Shown piece after piece: positions 7,109 through 13,766 of a DNA stretch of 14,614 nt. How positions within the stretch are numbered: position 1 is the stretch's first letter; each line of letters opens with the position of its first letter. Below the pieces are notes generated by a model. The model was given only the letters and a program-made list of their open reading frames with translations, was not told where the DNA came from and made no database searches. The stretch is from Alphaproteobacteria bacterium (GTDB taxonomy: Bacteria > Pseudomonadota > Alphaproteobacteria > Micavibrionales > UBA2020). The stretch spans positions 1 to 14,614 of the forward strand of contig JAQSWE010000022.1 in assembly GCA_029266795.1 (NCBI GenBank), given 5' to 3'. A program made the position numbers and the translations under genes.

Positions 7109-7462
7109 TTAGTTCGTCGGGCCTTTTTTCAGCAGACCGTCGAACGGCGTCACAAGGCGGACGCCGGTGATGTCGCGGGTATAGCTTGGCGGCCACGGAT
7201 TGATATGCGCGCCCTGCAGGTTGAAGTCATAGGTCACGCCCTTCACGATCGGCGTGCCGTCGAGGTTCTTGTAGGTATTGAACGTGCCGGCGGTCGTGTG
7301 GATTTCGGTGTGCTGGCTGGGCAGATCTTTATCGACTTCGACGATGCCGGTCACTTTCGCGCGCACGGTTTCGGGTTCGTTTTTGACTTCATGATAAATG
7401 CCGGGACCGGCGAGGCCGCCCCAGACAAGGGCTGCGCCCAGAAATACGCTTGAAAGTTTCAT
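7109..7462 (-). CDS. Small exported or membrane-anchored protein of unknown function
   Basis: I do not recognise a family for this 117-residue protein. Residues 1-21 ('MKLSSVFLGAALVWGGLAGPG') form a short basic then hydrophobic segment like an uncleaved anchor or signal peptide, so the rest is probably periplasmic. The body contains 'KVTGIVEVDKDLP', then 'TEIHTTAGTFNTYKN', 'GVTYDFNLQGAHINPWPP' and 'TRDITGVRLVTP', an alternating strand-rich pattern that could be a small beta barrel (inference). No cysteines and no catalytic motif are seen. I chose the ATG at 7462 because a GGAGA ribosome site lies just upstream and the signal-like segment starts there; the open frame reaching 7648 adds an unlikely sequence across the palindrome. 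It is transcribed alone, divergent from lpxC. Confidence 0.72.
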   Translation of the reverse strand: MKLSSVFLGAALVWGGLAGPGIYHEVKNEPETVRAKVTGIVEVDKDLPSQHTEIHTTAGTFNTYKNLDGTPIVKGVTYDFNLQGAHINPWPPSYTRDITGVRLVTPFDGLLKKGPTN

Positions 7463-7551
7463 GATCGGTCTCCAAAAATTATGACAACGAAAAGAGGCTT
7501 CAAATCCGTCCCCCTTATGCCCCAGATTCGTTATCAATATCAACAGCTTAA

Positions 7552-7574
7552 TTTTGTAACACTCTGTTACAAAA
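7552..7574. promoter_or_regulatory. Perfect 10+10-nt palindrome, operator candidate, in the divergent region before lpxC
   Basis: TTTTGTAACA (7552-7561) is followed by CTC and its exact reverse complement TGTTACAAAA (7565-7574). It lies 89 nt upstream of lpxC and 90 nt upstream of the minus-strand small gene, a central place in the 200-nt divergent region. Near-symmetrical arms with a short spacer are typical of operators for dimeric helix-turn-helix repressors (TetR or GntR type), but I cannot name the regulator. It lacks the GC-rich stem of a terminator. The same region also holds a second, weaker dyad, TAGGAA (7615-7620) and TTCCTA (7627-7632), and a TTGATA (7600-7605) that could be a -35 for lpxC without a clear -10. 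Confidence 0.55.
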
Positions 7575-7662
7575 GGTGACTTCTGATGCGCCGCCGCATT
7601 TGATACCAAGGTACTAGGAAGTTCCTTTCCTAACAGCTTCATCAACAACGGTTTTTCATCAC

Positions 7663-8610
7663 ATGTTGACCTCGGTTTACCAGCACACGATCCTGAATGC
7701 TTTCACCGTCACCGGTGTGGGCGTCCATTCCGGCGCGACCGCGAATATGACGGTGAAACCGGCAGGCACGGCTGAAGGCATCACCTTCATCCGCACCGAT
7801 GTGACCGACAAGAACAACGTGATCCCCGCCCGCTGGAACGCCGTCGTCGACACGAAACTCTGCACCGTGCTGGCGAACAAGGCGGGCGTGACGATTTCGA
7901 CCATCGAACACCTGATGTCGGCCTTCGCCGCACTTGGCATCGACAACGCGACCGTCGAAATCGACGGCCCTGAAATTCCGATCATGGACGGCAGCGCCGC
8001 CGCATTCGTGCAGGCGATCGACAAAGCAGGGCTCTTACGCCAGCAAGCGCGCCGCCACGTGCTGCGTGTGCTGAAAACCGTGTCGTATCAGGAAGGCGAA
8101 AAGGAAGTGTTCCTGTCGCCCGCCGATGGCCAGTTCTTCGGCTTTGAGATTTCCTTCGACAACGCCCTGATCGGCCGCCAGAAATTCACGCATTCCCTGA
8201 AGGAAGAAGCCTATCGCGCCGATATCGCCTCCGCCCGCACCTTCGGCTTCCTGCATGAGGTCGAGGCCCTGCGCAAGATGGGCCTCGCGCGCGGCGGCTC
8301 CCTCGACAACGCCATCGTCATCGACGGCGACAAGGTCCTGAACGAAGGCGGCTTGCGCTTCAAGAACGAATTCGTGCGCCATAAGATCCTCGATGCCATC
8401 GGCGACATCTACCTGATGGGCGTACAGCTGATCGGCCATTATCACGGCGTCAAGGCCGGCCATGCGATGAACAACAAGATCCTGCATGTGCTGTTTTCCC
8501 AGCCCGATGCCTTCGAGATCGTTGAACTGGGCGCCCCCGCCGCGCGTCCCGTCCTGCCCGCCGCCGCTATGTATGCGGATGCGGAACGCCCCGTCGCCGT
8601 GGTCGCCTAA
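7663..8610 (+). CDS. lpxC: UDP-3-O-acyl-N-acetylglucosamine deacetylase
   Basis: LpxC is the cytoplasmic zinc amidase that performs the committed step of lipid A synthesis. The 315-residue protein has 'VTGVGVHSG' (16-24), 'STIEHLMSAFAALGIDN' (79-95) with Glu 82 and zinc-ligand His 83, 'PIMDGSAAAFV' (106-116), 'FVRHKILDAIGD' (237-248) with zinc ligands His 240 and Asp 244, and 'GHYHGVKAGHAMNN' (258-271) with the catalytic His 267. All expected active-site residues are present. No Shine-Dalgarno is visible before ATG 7663, the only ATG in a sensible position. It is usually directly downstream of ftsZ; here two accessory genes intervene, so it needs its own promoter in 7463-7662. It ends 61 nt before bamD. 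Confidence 0.97.
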   Translation: MLTSVYQHTILNAFTVTGVGVHSGATANMTVKPAGTAEGITFIRTDVTDKNNVIPARWNAVVDTKLCTVLANKAGVTISTIEHLMSAFAALGIDNATVEIDGPEIPIMDGSAAAFVQAIDKAGLLRQQARRHVLRVLKTVSYQEGEKEVFLSPADGQFFGFEISFDNALIGRQKFTHSLKEEAYRADIASARTFGFLHEVEALRKMGLARGGSLDNAIVIDGDKVLNEGGLRFKNEFVRHKILDAIGDIYLMGVQLIGHYHGVKAGHAMNNKILHVLFSQPDAFEIVELGAPAARPVLPAAAMYADAERPVAVVA

Positions 8611-8644
8611 GGGCGCTTTTTCGCCGTTTTTCCCGCTTTTAATG

Positions 8645-8671
8645 GGCTTTGAAACCATGGTATAAAAAGCC
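8645..8671 (+). promoter_or_regulatory. Dyad and TATAAA box abutting the bamD start
   Basis: GGCTTT (8645-8650) and AAAGCC (8666-8671) are inverted repeats enclosing a palindromic ACCATGGT (8654-8661). The right arm ends at the base before the bamD ATG. TATAAA (8661-8666) would be a good -10 that places the start point within a base or two of the ATG, which would make a nearly leaderless mRNA; no good -35 is seen. No Shine-Dalgarno precedes bamD. Either a local promoter or an RNA hairpin masking the start is possible; both are inference. Confidence 0.3.
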
Positions 8672-9529
8672 ATGGCCAAGCGTTTCACATTTGTTCCTCA
8701 AAACCCGTCCCCCGCCCGCGCGGCTGTTGTCGCCTGCCTGTTCTCGGCACTCCTGCTCACAGGCTGCACGACCAAGGAAGAGCGCGAAGCCGCCGAAGTC
8801 GCCAAGGAAAAGCAGGTCGCTGTCGAGATCCTTTACAACAAGGCGCGCGAGACGCTGGAGGAAGGGGAATACTTCAAGGCCGCGCTGCGCTTCGACGACG
8901 TGGACCGCCAATATCCCTATTCGCAATGGGCGACGCGCGCGCAGCTGATGTCGGGCTATGCCCATTATAAGAACCTGAAATACCCCGAAGCCGTGCTGGC
9001 GCTGGACCGCTTCATTGAATTGCATCCGGGCGACCAGAACATCGCCTATGCCTATTACCTGCGTGCGCTGTGCTATTACGAGCAGATTTCCGATGTGCGC
9101 CGCGACCAGCGCATGACGCAGCTCGCGCTTGATAACCTGCGCCAGGTGGTTGAGCGCTACCCCGACAGCAAATACGCGCGCGACGCAGCGCTCAAGATCG
9201 ACCTGACACAAGATCACCTTGCCGGCAAGGAAATGGAAATCGGCCGCTATTACCTCGAGCGCCGCCAGTACCATGCCGCCATCCCGCGCTTCCAGCGCGT
9301 GCTCGACAATTACCAGACGACGACCCATGTGCCGGAGGCGCTGCACCGCATGACGGAGGCGTATCTGTCGCTCGGCCTGAAGGACGAGGCGCAGAAGACC
9401 GCCGCCATCCTCGGCCACAACTATCCGCAGAGCGTCTGGTACAAGGACAGCTTCCGGCTGTTCAACAAGGATTACAAGGAAGGCGCGGAGCCTTCGATGT
9501 ATGAACGCACCATCGGGAAAATTTTCTAG
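8672..9529 (+). CDS. bamD: Outer membrane protein assembly factor BamD (lipoprotein)
   Basis: BamD (formerly ComL/YfiO) is the essential TPR lipoprotein of the BAM complex that helps BamA insert beta-barrel proteins into the outer membrane. The 285-residue precursor has a signal peptide with lipobox 'LLTGC', the lipidated Cys being residue 32. It is followed by about five TPR-like helical hairpins: 'LYNKARETLEEGEYFKAALR', 'AQLMSGYAHYKNLKYPEAVL', the 'AYYLRALCYYEQI' repeat, 'RYYLERRQYHAAIPRFQRVL' and 'ALHRMTEAYLSLGLKDEAQK'. The motif 'YPDSKYARDA' after the third repeat is typical of the family. Length is normal for Alphaproteobacteria. ATG 8672 is the only start giving a signal peptide. recN follows 13 nt after the stop, the common alphaproteobacterial order. 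Confidence 0.95.
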   Translation: MAKRFTFVPQNPSPARAAVVACLFSALLLTGCTTKEEREAAEVAKEKQVAVEILYNKARETLEEGEYFKAALRFDDVDRQYPYSQWATRAQLMSGYAHYKNLKYPEAVLALDRFIELHPGDQNIAYAYYLRALCYYEQISDVRRDQRMTQLALDNLRQVVERYPDSKYARDAALKIDLTQDHLAGKEMEIGRYYLERRQYHAAIPRFQRVLDNYQTTTHVPEALHRMTEAYLSLGLKDEAQKTAAILGHNYPQSVWYKDSFRLFNKDYKEGAEPSMYERTIGKIF

Positions 9530-9542
9530 GAAGGCGTAAGGC

Positions 9543-11225
9543 ATGCTGACGAGCCTGACCATCCAGAACATCGTGCTGATCGACCGCCTGCAGCTGGAGG
9601 CCGGTGACGGCTTGCTCGCGCTGACCGGCGAAACGGGTGCCGGCAAATCCATCCTTCTCGATGCGCTGGGCCTCGCGCTCGGCGCGCGCGCCGATAGCGG
9701 CCTTGTGCGTCATGGCGAGGACCAAGCCGCCGCCACCGCCTGCTTTGACATTCCCGCGAAACACCCTGTGAATGCGCTGCTGCGCGAAAAAGAAATCGCG
9801 GTATCCGATACGTTAATTTTACGCCGCACGCTCGGCCGCGACGGGCGCAGCAAAGCCTTTATCAACGACGCGCCCGTGGGCGTGCAGCTGCTGAAGGATG
9901 TCGGCGCGCTGCTGGTGGAAGTGCATGGCCAGTTCGAGACGCATGGGCTGCTCGACCCCGCCACGCACTTAAGCGTGCTGGATGTTTATGCGGGCATCGA
10001 TTCCGCGCCTATTCGAAGCGCATGGAAAACATGGCGGCAGGCGAAGGAGCGTTTCGACCGCGCGATGTCGGATATCGAATCCGCGCGGATGCAGGAGGAT
10101 TACCTGCGTTATACGGTGGCGGAGCTGGAAAAGCTCGACCCGCAGCCGGGCGAAGACGCCGTACTGTCGGAAAAACGCCAGCTGCTAATGAACCGCGAGA
10201 AAATGTCCGGCGCCTTCAGCCAGGCGACCAGCATCATCGAAAACGACAGCGGATTGCAGGGCCAGATGGGCAAGCTGCAGGCCGTGCTGGAACGCTTAAG
10301 CGATAAAGACCCGCAGGTGAAGCCGCTGGTCGAGGCGCTAGGTCGCGCGCAGGCGGAGATTTCCGATATCGCGTGGCAGGTCGAAAAGATCAAATCGGCC
10401 GGCGAGCGCAGCACCGAGCGGCTGGAAGATATCGAAGAACGTTATTTCGCCCTGAAGGAAGTCGCCAAGAAGCACCGCACGACCGTTGATGGCTTGGCTG
10501 CGATTTATGAGGACCTGTCACAAAAGCTGCGCCTGATCACCAATCAGGAAGAGGCGCTGGCAGAGATGCAAAAGGCGACCGCCGCCGCGCGTACCGTTTA
10601 TATGGCGGAGGCGGAGAAAGCGACCGCAAAACGCCAGAAGGCAGCCGCGAAGCTGGCGAAAGCCGTGAACGCCGAATTGCCCGACCTGAAACTGGATAAG
10701 GCGAAAATCAGCGTTATCTGCGACAATGCAGCGGATGAAAGCGGCTGGTCGCCCGAAGGTTTCGACCATGTGCAATTCATGATCTCGACCAACCCGAACA
10801 CGCCCCCCGGCGCGCTGCACAAAGTGGCATCGGGCGGAGAGCTGAGCCGTTTCATGCTGGCGTTGAAAGTCATCCTCGCCGAAACCAGCAGCATTCCGAC
10901 CCTGATTTTCGACGAGGTCGATGCGGGCATCGGCGGCGCGACGGCGGATGCAGTCGGTGAACGCCTGCAGCGCCTTGCCAAAGAATATCAAGTGCTGGTC
11001 GTGACACACAGCCCGCAGGTCGCGGCGCGCGCCGCCAACCACTGGCATGTGGCGAAGTCGGAGAAAAAAGGCACCGTCACCACGCGCATCCTGCCGCTGG
11101 TCGCCGTCAACGAGCGTCAGGAAGAAATCGCCCGTATGCTGTCGGGCGCCGAAATCACCAAGGAAGCCCGCGCGCAGGCGGCGAAGCTGCTGGAAAACCA
11201 TCCCCGCCGCGCGGCAAACGCGTAA
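9543..11225 (+). CDS. recN: DNA repair protein RecN
   Basis: RecN is an SMC-like cytoplasmic ATPase involved in recombinational repair of double-strand breaks. At 560 residues it is of normal length. It has an N-terminal 'LTIQNIVLIDRLQLEAGDGL' with Walker A 'GETGAGKS' (29-36), 'EVHGQFETHGLLDPATHLSVLD' further on, a central coiled coil (roughly 160-360, rich in Glu, Lys, Ala and Gln), the ABC signature 'ASGGELSRFMLALK' (429-442), and Walker B 'TLIFDEVDAGIGG' (453-465) with Asp 457 and Glu 458, followed by the 'VVTHSPQVAA' switch histidine. A ribosome site (GGAAGG then AAGG) precedes ATG 9543. No LexA-type SOS box was found upstream, so it is probably co-transcribed with bamD. ligA starts 4 nt after the stop. 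Confidence 0.96.
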   Translation: MLTSLTIQNIVLIDRLQLEAGDGLLALTGETGAGKSILLDALGLALGARADSGLVRHGEDQAAATACFDIPAKHPVNALLREKEIAVSDTLILRRTLGRDGRSKAFINDAPVGVQLLKDVGALLVEVHGQFETHGLLDPATHLSVLDVYAGIDSAPIRSAWKTWRQAKERFDRAMSDIESARMQEDYLRYTVAELEKLDPQPGEDAVLSEKRQLLMNREKMSGAFSQATSIIENDSGLQGQMGKLQAVLERLSDKDPQVKPLVEALGRAQAEISDIAWQVEKIKSAGERSTERLEDIEERYFALKEVAKKHRTTVDGLAAIYEDLSQKLRLITNQEEALAEMQKATAAARTVYMAEAEKATAKRQKAAAKLAKAVNAELPDLKLDKAKISVICDNAADESGWSPEGFDHVQFMISTNPNTPPGALHKVASGGELSRFMLALKVILAETSSIPTLIFDEVDAGIGGATADAVGERLQRLAKEYQVLVVTHSPQVAARAANHWHVAKSEKKGTVTTRILPLVAVNERQEEIARMLSGAEITKEARAQAAKLLENHPRRAANA

Positions 11226-11229
11226 AATT

Positions 11230-13305
11230 ATGCCGCCGAAGAAAAACAAATCACCCGCCGCCGATACGCTCAACCCCATGGAAGCGACGCTGGAGGCTGA
11301 TACGCTGCGCCGCCAGTTGAAACGGCACGACAAGCTGTATCATCAAAAAGACGCGCCGGAAATTTCGGACGCTGAATATGACGCGCTGAAAAACCGTCTG
11401 CGGGAGATCGAAGCAGCCTTCCCGAACCTGATCACGCCTGACAGCCCGACCCAGACCGTCGGTTACGCGCCCTTGCGCGAATTCAAGAAAATCCGCCATG
11501 CCGTGCCGATGCTGTCGCTCTCGAACAGCTTTGCCGATGAAGATGTGACAGATTTTGTCGACCGCGTACGTAAATTCCTGCTGATACCCGATGCTGAGAA
11601 AGTTGAAGTGCTGGCAGAGCCAAAAATCGACGGGCTTTCCTGTTCGCTCCGCTATGAAGGCGGCAAGCTCGTTTATGCCGCGACGCGCGGCGACGGGGAA
11701 GAGGGCGAAGACGTCACCGAAAACGTGAAAACGATCAAATCCGTGCCGCAAGCCCTACCCAAAAGCGTACCAGAGGTGCTGGAGGTGCGTGGCGAGATTT
11801 ACATGACGCGCGAGGATTTCCGTGCGCTCAACAAGGCACAGGAAGAGGCTGGCGAGAAAATTTTCGCCAATCCGCGCAACGGCGCCGCAGGCAGTTTGCG
11901 CCAGTTGGACGTGCGCATCACGGCGAAGCGACCCTTGCGATTTTACGGCTATGCCATAGGCGAGGTTTCCGAAGCCTTTGCCGATACGCAGGAAGAAATC
12001 CGGCAGAAACTGAAGAAATGGGGCTTCGACGTGCCTGTGCCGTCGACCGTTGCGGGCAGCGCAGATGATCTGCTGGCCTTCCATGAAAAAGTTTATCACG
12101 CACGGCCTGAAATTCCCTATGACCTCGACGGGGTGGTGTATAAGGTCAACGACCTCGACTACCAGAAACGTCTCGGCTTTATCAGCCGCAGCCCCCGCTG
12201 GGCGACGGCGCACAAATTTCCGGCGGAGCAGGCGGAAACCATCCTGAAAAAAATTTCCATTCAGGTCGGTCGTACCGGTGTGCTCACGCCAGTCGCCGAA
12301 CTGGAACCCGTGAATGTCGGCGGCGTGATGGTCGGGCGGGCGACGCTGCATAACGAGGATGAAATCGGCCGCAAGGGCGTTTACGAGGGCGCGCGCATCA
12401 TCATCCAGCGCGCGGGCGACGTGATCCCGCAAGTGGTGCGCGTCGTGAACCCGCAGCCTGACAAGGTTTTCAAATTTCCCACAACATGCCCCGAATGCGG
12501 CAGCCTTGCGATCCGCGAGGAAGACGAGGCGGCGACTCGCTGCACCGGCGGCCTTGTCTGCCCCGCGCAGGCGGTGGAGCGGCTGAAGCATTTCGTCTCG
12601 AAATACGCTTTCGACATCGAGGGACTGGGCGAAAAAATCATTAAGGAATTCTGGGACGAAGGCATTATCAAGACCCCCGGAGATATTTTCCGCCTGTCAA
12701 AACACGCCGATGCGCTGAAAACCCGCGAAGGCTGGGGTGAGTTATCGGTCAAAAACCTGCTCGCTGCGGTTGAAGAACGCCGCACGATTGGCCTCGATCG
12801 CTTCATCTATGCGCTTGGCATCCGCCAGGTGGGTCAGGCGACGGCGCGCAAGCTCGCGCTGCATTACACAAGTCTCGATCATTTACTGGCGCAAATGGCA
12901 GAGGCGCAAGACCATGCCTCCACCGCCTATAACGCGCTTGACGATATCGGCGATATCGGCGCGTCGATGGCGGAAGATATCGTCGCGTTTTTCGCCGAGA
13001 AGCATAACCTCGAGGTCATTCACGACCTGCAACAAGAATTGAACGTGAAGGATTTCGAACGGCCCAAGACTGTCGAATCCGCCGTCACCGGCAAGACCGT
13101 CGTCTTCACCGGCAAGCTGACCAAGATGGGCCGCGACGAGGCGAAGGCGCAAGCGGAGTCGCTGGGCGCGAAAGTCGCGGGCGCGGTGTCGAAGAATACC
13201 GATTACCTGATCGCGGGCGAAGACGCGGGATCGAAAATGAAAAAGGCAGCGGAGCTCGGCGTCAAGGTTCTGACCGAGGACGAGTGGCTAATATTAATTT
13301 CCTGA
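11230..13305 (+). CDS. ligA: NAD-dependent DNA ligase LigA
   Basis: LigA seals nicks in DNA using NAD+, joining Okazaki fragments and repair products. From ATG 11230 it has 691 residues (E. coli 671). Domains: Ia with 'YHQKDAPEISDAEYDAL' (37-53); the adenylation domain with 'EPKIDGLSCSLRYEGG' and nucleophile Lys 132; 'TRGDGEEGEDVTENVKTI' (152-169); the OB fold 'QVGRTGVLTPVAELEPV'; a four-Cys zinc finger (420, 423, 438, 444, the same spacing as E. coli); helix-hairpin-helix repeats ('ALGIRQVGQATARKLA'); and a BRCT domain (about 616-691). The open frame reaches back into recN to 11047, but family alignment supports starting at 11230, or less likely ATG 11278. Neither start has a Shine-Dalgarno; ATG 11230 is 4 nt after the recN stop, so coupling is likely. 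Confidence 0.96.
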   Translation: MPPKKNKSPAADTLNPMEATLEADTLRRQLKRHDKLYHQKDAPEISDAEYDALKNRLREIEAAFPNLITPDSPTQTVGYAPLREFKKIRHAVPMLSLSNSFADEDVTDFVDRVRKFLLIPDAEKVEVLAEPKIDGLSCSLRYEGGKLVYAATRGDGEEGEDVTENVKTIKSVPQALPKSVPEVLEVRGEIYMTREDFRALNKAQEEAGEKIFANPRNGAAGSLRQLDVRITAKRPLRFYGYAIGEVSEAFADTQEEIRQKLKKWGFDVPVPSTVAGSADDLLAFHEKVYHARPEIPYDLDGVVYKVNDLDYQKRLGFISRSPRWATAHKFPAEQAETILKKISIQVGRTGVLTPVAELEPVNVGGVMVGRATLHNEDEIGRKGVYEGARIIIQRAGDVIPQVVRVVNPQPDKVFKFPTTCPECGSLAIREEDEAATRCTGGLVCPAQAVERLKHFVSKYAFDIEGLGEKIIKEFWDEGIIKTPGDIFRLSKHADALKTREGWGELSVKNLLAAVEERRTIGLDRFIYALGIRQVGQATARKLALHYTSLDHLLAQMAEAQDHASTAYNALDDIGDIGASMAEDIVAFFAEKHNLEVIHDLQQELNVKDFERPKTVESAVTGKTVVFTGKLTKMGRDEAKAQAESLGAKVAGAVSKNTDYLIAGEDAGSKMKKAAELGVKVLTEDEWLILIS

Positions 13306-13306
13306 T

Positions 13307-13420
13307 GTCATCCCGGCGAAAGCCGGGATCCACGGACGGCTTCGCTTAATTCCAAAACTGACAGCCAACGGTGACGCGCCAGATGCGCAGTCCGTGGACA
13401 CCGGCTTTCGCCGGTGTGAC
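13307..13420. repeat. REP-like doublet: two inverted 31-nt palindromic units
   Basis: The left unit (13307-13337) and right unit (13390-13420) are inverted copies of one 31-nt sequence, matching at 27 positions, separated by 52 nt. Each unit forms its own perfect hairpin: ATCCCGGC-GAAA-GCCGGGAT (13310-13329), and ACACCGGC-TTTC-GCCGGTGT (13398-13417), which read on the minus strand also has a GAAA loop. All four differences between the units are paired changes that keep both stems intact. Outside the hairpin each carries TCCACGGAC (TGTCCACGGAC in the right copy). This is the abundant 'CCCGGCGAAAGCCGGG-ATCCA' type of extragenic palindrome, which yields spurious 'PAFAG' peptides when translated. 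It separates convergent ligA and the minus-strand 82-residue gene, with no T-tract for intrinsic termination. Confidence 0.88.
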
Positions 13421-13427
13421 CGGAAGG

Positions 13428-13676
13428 TTATTTCTGCAGCTTGCCCTTCGCGGCCTTTTTCAGCGCGATCAGGTCATCCAGCGCCTTGTTCACGTCATCC
13501 GACATTTCGCGGCGTTCGAGAAAATCGCGGCCACCGGCGTTGCGGGTGAGGGACATTTCCAGCGCGCGGGACAGGATATCGGCAATCGCGACATCTTTCT
13601 GGTCGAGCGCAAGGCGCATTGCCTGCGTCACGAGGTCGCTGAGGCGCTGATATTGTTTCTTGTTGGCTTCGGGCAT
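13428..13676 (-). CDS. Small predicted helical protein of unknown function
   Basis: An 82-residue protein that I do not recognise. It is hydrophilic, with no signal peptide, no membrane segment and no Cys. Composition suggests two or three helices: 'KQYQRLSDLVTQAMRLALDQKDVAIADILSRALEMSL' and 'SDDVNKALDDLIALKKAAKG'. It is probably a cytoplasmic all-alpha protein, perhaps acting through protein contacts (inference). The ATG at 13676 has a modest purine-rich site (GAAGAA/AGAGAG). It lies 82 nt downstream of the hydrolase on the same strand, behind a TATAAA box and an ACATGC array that look like its own promoter and operator. A plus-strand frame reading across 13371-13706 is antisense to it and begins inside the REP unit, so I take the minus strand as coding. 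Confidence 0.7.
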   Translation of the reverse strand: MPEANKKQYQRLSDLVTQAMRLALDQKDVAIADILSRALEMSLTRNAGGRDFLERREMSDDVNKALDDLIALKKAAKGKLQK

Positions 13677-13712
13677 TTCTTCACACTCTCTGGTTTCTTT
13701 TTTTAATCGTTT

Positions 13713-13766
13713 TTTATATCCCGCCCAACATGCTTTGCATGTAAAACATGCGCAACAATTACATGC
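13713..13766 (-). promoter_or_regulatory. Candidate promoter/operator: TATAAA box with ACATGC array
   Basis: Four copies of ACATGC occur in 39 nt: 13728-13733, inverted at 13737-13742, 13746-13751 and 13761-13766. The first three are spaced exactly 9 nt apart, making two nested palindromes, ACATGCTTTGCATGT and GCATGTAAAACATGC. On the minus strand TATAAA (13718 down to 13713) would be the -10 for the 82-residue gene, which puts the middle half-site at the -35 position, as expected for a regulator binding over a promoter. The fourth copy lies in the last codons of the hydrolase. Sites are seen; promoter and operator roles are inferred. Confidence 0.42.

Noticed and set aside
7091..7453. Plus-strand open frame opposite the small exported protein
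   Set aside because: No ribosome site, it begins at the terminator stem, and the minus strand has a signal-like N terminus and ribosome site.
7530..7543. Possible second FNR-like box ahead of the minus-strand small gene
   Set aside because: Only 8 of 10 positions fit (one half is GTTAT), and no -10 is found at the matching distance.
7463..7648. Upstream extension of the small minus-strand exported protein
   Set aside because: It crosses the palindrome and removes the N-terminal position of the hydrophobic segment; the internal ATG has a clear GGAGA site.
8612..8631. Possible terminator after lpxC (GGCG, six-base loop, CGCC, then T run)
   Set aside because: A 4-bp stem is too weak to call; lpxC and bamD are commonly co-transcribed.
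9482..9542. SOS (LexA) box before recN
   Set aside because: recN is SOS-controlled in some bacteria, but no GTTC-N7-GTTC or similar dyad is visible upstream.
11047..11229. Upstream extension of ligA into recN
   Set aside because: The added residues are Arg/Ser-rich out-of-frame recN sequence; LigA homology begins after 11230.
13371..13706. Plus-strand open frame of 111 codons
   Set aside because: It begins in the REP unit, giving the well-known artefact peptide type 'PAFAGVT', and then runs antisense to the 82-residue gene.
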